A model generated the notes under the pieces. That model did not search any database and was not told the origin of the DNA. It worked only from the letters and a program-made list of their open reading frames with translations. From contig CACZTF010000303.1 of assembly GCA_902784025.1 (NCBI GenBank), forward strand, positions 1 through 16,871: a stretch of 16,871 nucleotides of DNA, read 5' to 3'. Both the position numbers and the translations under genes were made by a program. This DNA comes from an uncultured Lachnospiraceae bacterium. GTDB taxonomy: Bacteria > Bacillota > Clostridia > Lachnospirales > Lachnospiraceae. Shown one piece after another: positions 15,384-16,871 of the stretch. Position 1 is the stretch's first letter. Every line of letters starts with the position of its first letter.

Positions 15384-15412
15384 ATTATAACATAGCTTAA
15401 ATCATCTTTCAA
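15384..15412 (-). promoter_or_regulatory. Sigma-A promoter of the two-gene membrane-protein unit
   Basis: Minus-strand TTGAAA (15412-15407) and a perfect TATAAT (15389-15384) are 17 nt apart, predicting a start near 15377 and a leader of about 60 nt to the ATG at 15318. It stands in the 143-nt gap after the C39-like gene. The rest of that gap is AT-rich, and I see no terminator hairpin in it. Confidence 0.78.
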
Positions 15413-15461
15413 TTTGTAAAAATCCTTTTATTATTTTTTCTTTATAGTAATGGTATTGTTT

Positions 15462-16133
15462 TTAATATTCGTAAAGAAGAGGAATAAACATGTTAAGCAT
15501 CATGTCGGAAGCCTCCATAAACCTGGGCCTTGAGGCCCATCCGTCAGCTATCTTCAGATACATGTACCGCTTTCCCGTTTCATTACAGAGCACATAACTG
15601 TAACCGTAGCAGACTACATGATGTGATCCGTATGGTTTATCAAAACGTAACTGAAGATAACATATACTGCCGTTATCCAGACATTTTTTAAAATTCTTTT
15701 CCGTAGCTCTGCGTCTTCGTAATATCTTAATACTATCCAGACCGTATTCTTTAAAACAGTTCTTCAGAAAAATACTTGTAAAAGTATCAAATGTACCGCC
15801 AAACATCTTTAAAAAATCTGTATTCCAATATATTTTTTTTTGAATACCAATTTCTGAAACTTTTAAAAAAACTTTTTCAAAATACTCTCTGTCCGGTTTC
15901 TGTGATATCCTGCATTCATCAAATTCTCTGTTTAAAAAAGAAATGATCACATTTGTCACAGCAGTCGGTCCGCAATGCTTGACATAACCCTTTCCGAGAT
16001 TTGCGAATTGTCCCGTAGTACAGTACGAAGCCTGTTCCCCCCATTTATCAAGATAATCATCCTGCAAAAAAAGTCCGCCGTACTTTGAAACAGCATGACT
16101 CACCGGATTTTCTATCACTTCTTCTTTCTGCAT
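15462..16133 (-). CDS. C39-like papain-fold cysteine peptidase homologue
   Basis: A 223-residue protein without a signal peptide or membrane helices. It shows the pattern of C39-like peptidases: the Cys motif KHCGPTAVTNVI at 52-63 (Cys54), the His motif GSHHVVCYGYS at 169-179 (His171/172), and an Asp two strands later in LKIADGWASRPRF (Asp197). These give a credible Cys-His-Asp triad, so it may be a cytosolic peptidase or hydrolase, or a maturation enzyme for a double-glycine leader peptide. No ABC transporter domain, precursor peptide or export gene lies beside it. I chose the ATG at 16133, 5 nt after the threonine ammonia-lyase stop; an upstream TTG would overlap that gene. The coupling is positional only and suggests no clear metabolic link. 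Confidence 0.78.
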   Translation of the reverse strand: MQKEEVIENPVSHAVSKYGGLFLQDDYLDKWGEQASYCTTGQFANLGKGYVKHCGPTAVTNVIISFLNREFDECRISQKPDREYFEKVFLKVSEIGIQKKIYWNTDFLKMFGGTFDTFTSIFLKNCFKEYGLDSIKILRRRRATEKNFKKCLDNGSICYLQLRFDKPYGSHHVVCYGYSYVLCNETGKRYMYLKIADGWASRPRFMEASDMMLNMFIPLLYEY

Positions 16134-16138
16134 AACGA

Positions 16139-16871
16139 TCAGAGCCTCACGCAAACTTCACATGGCTGGAATCCCGCAGTCCTTAAAGATCTTATTATCT
16201 CTTCCTTATGATGCGTACCAAATGTCTCAATAGTGATCTGAAGTTCAACCGCTGCGTTTCTGTTTATACTGACAAACTGATTATGCTCAAGTTTGATAAC
16301 ATTGCCATTGTTTTTTGCTATTATCTCTGATACCTGAAGCAGTTCACCGGGCTTATCAGGCATCTGTAATGAAACAGTAAATATCCTGTCCCTCATTACA
16401 AGCCCGTGCGATATAACAGTTGACATTGTAATGACATCCATATTTCCGCCTGAGATAACACAAACTGTTTTTCCTTCATGATTCTTGATATGATTCAGTG
16501 CAGCTACTGTCAGCAAGCCTGAATTTTCAGCAATTATCTTATGATTCTCCACCATATCCAGAAATGCAACAATAAGTTCACTGTCAGGAACAAGGATAAC
16601 ATCATCGATATTTGCTTTCAGAGTATCAAATAATTTATCACCTATCGCTTTTACAGCAGTACCGTCCGCAATGGTGTTCACATGATCGATCTGAACCGGA
16701 TATCCGCATTTTAATGATTCGTACAGACAAGCCGCGCCCTCCGGTTCGACTGCTATTATCTCTATATCCGGTTTTTTCAGTTTTGCATAAGAGGCAACGC
16801 CAGCCGCAAGCCCCCCTCCGCCTACCGGTACCAGTATCCTGTCAGTATCCCGGAGTTCAGCCAATATCTCA
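16139..16871 (-). CDS. ilvA: Threonine ammonia-lyase with ACT domain (5' end beyond window)
   Basis: The frame is open to the right edge, so only the C-terminal 243 residues are seen; there is no real start inside the window. The enzyme is a fold-type II PLP protein that deaminates threonine to 2-oxobutanoate, the first step toward isoleucine. PVGGGGLAAGVA near the window edge is the PLP phosphate-binding loop, and CVISGGNMD is the conserved C-terminal barrel motif. From RDRIFTVSLQMPDKPGELL onward, about 75 residues form one ACT domain. This matches the short form with a single ACT domain rather than the two-module E. coli IlvA, so the gene symbol is tentative: catabolic-type tdcB also fits. 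The PLP lysine lies outside the window. Confidence 0.88.
   Translation of the reverse strand, partial: EILAELRDTDRILVPVGGGGLAAGVASYAKLKKPDIEIIAVEPEGAACLYESLKCGYPVQIDHVNTIADGTAVKAIGDKLFDTLKANIDDVILVPDSELIVAFLDMVENHKIIAENSGLLTVAALNHIKNHEGKTVCVISGGNMDVITMSTVISHGLVMRDRIFTVSLQMPDKPGELLQVSEIIAKNNGNVIKLEHNQFVSINRNAAVELQITIETFGTHHKEEIIRSLRTAGFQPCEVCVRL

Noticed and set aside
1..16871. CRISPR arrays, insertion sequences, prophage or defence islands
   Set aside because: No regularly spaced repeats, transposase motifs, attachment-site duplications or phage genes were seen.

Overview
This window looks like ordinary chromosome from a low-to-mid GC Gram-positive anaerobe, most likely class Clostridia and probably Lachnospiraceae. 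That placement is inference. It rests on AT-rich intergenic DNA, GGAG-type ribosome binding sites, consensus sigma-A promoters, scpA/scpB, a PrsW-family protein, and a cysteine desulfurase placed directly before thiI, which is a Firmicutes arrangement. Every protein gene lies on the minus strand. The only clear plus-strand gene is a structured RNA. I see no insertion sequences, CRISPR arrays, prophage genes or rRNA/tRNA clusters.

Layout, in transcription order (high to low coordinates): (a) 16871-15462, the 3' part of an ACT-domain threonine ammonia-lyase, followed 5 nt later by a C39-like cysteine peptidase homologue. (b) 15412-14351, a strong promoter driving two unrecognised genes: a membrane-anchored protein with a beta-rich domain, then a membrane protein with a C-terminal zinc ribbon. 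(c) 14347-12803, a consensus promoter and guaB (IMP dehydrogenase). (d) 12730-12311, tmRNA (ssrA) with its intrinsic terminator. (e) 12273-7207, a PrsW-family membrane protease homologue, an OmpR-type response regulator, its sensor kinase, a GNAT acetyltransferase, a protein resembling a sigma factor without region 4, and a YihY-family membrane protein. (f) 6992-7208 on the plus strand, a consensus promoter and a roughly 182-nt rod-shaped RNA that best matches 6S RNA. (g) 6868-5391, scpA-scpB, the kleisin and winged-helix partners of SMC. (h) 5360-3906, an M18 aminopeptidase with its own promoter. (i) 3832-1, prmA-rsmE-cysteine desulfurase-thiI, a tightly packed translation-modification operon that runs off the left edge.

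Much of the window serves translation and RNA quality: ribosomal protein methylation, 16S rRNA methylation, tRNA 4-thiouridine sulfur transfer, trans-translation and probable 6S control of RNA polymerase. The least explained segment is the PrsW/two-component/GNAT/sigma-like/YihY cluster. It combines membrane proteolysis, phosphorelay and a degenerate sigma-like protein in one direction with short or overlapping junctions, and is the best candidate for an undescribed regulatory module. No obviously new defence or mobile system was found.
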